The notes beneath the pieces are model-generated. The model saw nothing but the letters and a program-made list of their open reading frames with translations, had not been told where the DNA came from and did no database searches. A stretch of DNA of 64,000 nucleotides, taken from contig JACJXX010000001.1 in assembly GCA_020636435.1 (NCBI GenBank), forward strand, positions 2,559,001 to 2,623,000, read 5' to 3'. This DNA comes from Lewinellaceae bacterium (lineage in GTDB: Bacteria; Bacteroidota; Bacteroidia; Chitinophagales; Saprospiraceae). Below, piece after piece: positions 62,945 to 64,000 of this stretch (its first letter is position 1; each line of letters begins with the position of its first letter). A program made the translations under genes and the position numbers.

Positions 62945-64000
62945 CTATTTATCCAGAGAAAGGCTCAGGTTTATTTTTGCGCTCAGCCCGATGAAGGGTT
63001 GAACGAAGATTCGTTTGTTGCTGTTGTCCATCCCGGCTAGTTCCGGCTCTTCCAGGACGGCGCCGCCGGCGTTGAAGCGCACGAACTGAAACAGCTTATA
63101 GTCGAGCCCCAGGTAAAAGGGGCGGCCGACCAGCGGGCCGCTGATCTCTTTGCCGCCATCACCTTCCAAGTTCTTGGTGAACACGCCCATGGTGATGGAC
63201 GCATTGCGCAGGAAGCGGGGCGCGATGGTGCTGGTGGAAAGCGGAAAAGACAACCCCAGATAAGGAGAAGTGCCATACTCCAGTTTTTCCAGGTTGCCGC
63301 CCAGATATACGCCGCCATAGCCGGCGTTTAAGGAGAAATAGCCCGCCTTGTCCTCCGTCTGGTAATCTTCAACATAGCGGCTATCGGCAAAGATGAGCAG
63401 GTTGGTGCCCGACATTGCCTTCACTTCCATGGCAGTCAGCGCCCTCAACTCATCGATCAGTTGGGCGCGTTGTTCCATCTTGGCTTTCGAAGACTCGCCG
63501 GCGGCATCCCCTTCGGCTTTGTCCAGTTTCACCGATTCGACCTGTTCGATCTTCATCTTCACCAACTCGGAGAAAGTGGGGATGGGTTCGTCGCTTCGCC
63601 GGCGATAGCTGGACAGGATGGACTTCGCCAGTTCGTTCATCTCGTTCAACATTTTTTTGGAAGAGCTCTGGAAAGAGATTCTCTTGTCGCCGCTGCTCAT
63701 CTGGCTATCGATGTAGGTGTCTACGGTTTGCGACAGGCGGCTGGCGAGGGCCTGTCTTTCCTTATCGCTTATCAGGCGGAAATAGGTGACCTCTATGTCA
63801 TACTTTTTGGAGGCCCGCAACTTGTAATTCACCAGGACGTTGAAGTTGGTCGCTCCGCTTTTGTCTTTGGGGCGCTTCCAGTCGGCAAGCGTCAGGGGTT
63901 CTCGTTTCTCCTTCCCCTTGGGCGAGAAAACACGGACTTCGACGATGTCGATATCGGCTGTGATGGGCCCGGTGAAGATGATGGGGGTTTCGGCGGGCAG
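62945..64000 (-). CDS. Unrecognised protein, 5' end outside window
   Basis: The frame is open from the stop at 62945 to the right edge (352 codons), so the GTG at 63832 is not the start. The upstream part reads LPAETPIIFTGPITADIDIV EVRVFSPKGK. The middle is helical (RQALASRLSQTVDTYIDSQM, MLNEMNELAKSILSSYRRRS), and the C-terminal half has barrel-like strands (GYFSLNAGYGGVYLGGNLEK, SPYLGLSFPLSTSTIAPRFL, VQPFIGLSAKINLSLSLDK). It may be an envelope protein. No family is recognised. Confidence 0.65.
   Translation of the reverse strand: MPAETPIIFTGPITADIDIVEVRVFSPKGKEKREPLTLADWKRPKDKSGATNFNVLVNYKLRASKKYDIEVTYFRLISDKERQALASRLSQTVDTYIDSQMSSGDKRISFQSSSKKMLNEMNELAKSILSSYRRRSDEPIPTFSELVKMKIEQVESVKLDKAEGDAAGESSKAKMEQRAQLIDELRALTAMEVKAMSGTNLLIFADSRYVEDYQTEDKAGYFSLNAGYGGVYLGGNLEKLEYGTSPYLGLSFPLSTSTIAPRFLRNASITMGVFTKNLEGDGGKEISGPLVGRPFYLGLDYKLFQFVRFNAGGAVLEEPELAGMDNSNKRIFVQPFIGLSAKINLSLSLDK

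Overview
The window looks like chromosomal DNA of a Bacteroidota bacterium, most likely of the Saprospiria (Lewinella/Haliscomenobacter-like). The evidence is two proteins with type IX secretion (T9SS) C-terminal sorting domains, two TonB-dependent receptors with an N-terminal carboxypeptidase-regulatory-like domain, a two-component-type propeller protein, promoter-like TAnnTTTG boxes, few visible Shine-Dalgarno sites, and many signal-peptide or lipobox proteins. Base composition is mixed. Core genes are moderately GC-rich, while several accessory genes (1-1751, 13121-15387) are clearly AT-rich and one (16090-17622) is very GC-rich.

Region 1 (1-8.2 kb) is accessory. It holds the 3' part of a CHAT-protease gene cut by the window edge, an in-frame HsdR-HsdM chimera (scar of a type I restriction-modification locus), a secreted protein overlapping a zinc-ribbon gene, and an XRE-regulator/TPR locus. 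Between the XRE and TPR genes lies a startless reading frame sharing a glycine-rich motif with the TPR protein.

Region 2 (7.7-19.2 kb) is the most interesting part. A module made of a divergent XRE regulator, a basic protein with one N-terminal membrane segment, and a small acidic protein occurs twice. In the second copy the regulator has decayed and the small gene is duplicated. Further decayed copies of the small gene (15.4, 17.7 and 19.0 kb) bracket unrelated genes of discordant composition (CPBP protease, nucleotidyltransferase, lipoprotein/HxlR pair, flavin monooxygenase, serine hydrolase). I read this as an undescribed putative effector/immunity-type module sitting in a gene-capture hot spot. 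The function is inferred, not shown.

Region 3 (19.2-27.5 kb) has a large exported protein of unknown function, a decayed PAS-LuxR regulator and gcvP. Region 4 (27.7-33.4 kb) is a CHAT + STAND ATPase/coiled-coil/WD40 gene pair of the NTP-dependent conflict type, with the STAND reading frame broken in two. Region 5 (33.5-64 kb) is mostly housekeeping and envelope: a TolB-like lipoprotein, small membrane proteins, two TonB-dependent receptors, glycerate kinase, PAP2 phosphatase, an ECF sigma factor with a trans-envelope anti-sigma-like protein, trehalase, a TlpA-like thioredoxin protein, a propeller-GAF sensor opposite a PAS histidine kinase, ligase-associated exonuclease and ATP-dependent DNA ligase separated by a T9SS gene, a TIM-barrel isomerase, and a partial gene at the right edge.

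The intergenic spaces carry many long imperfect palindromes of about 110-180 bp. Several share a central GTAGC...GCTAC-like hairpin, so they look like a non-autonomous repeat family. Other dispersed repeats link the accessory islands. I saw no tRNA, rRNA, CRISPR array or intact insertion sequence.
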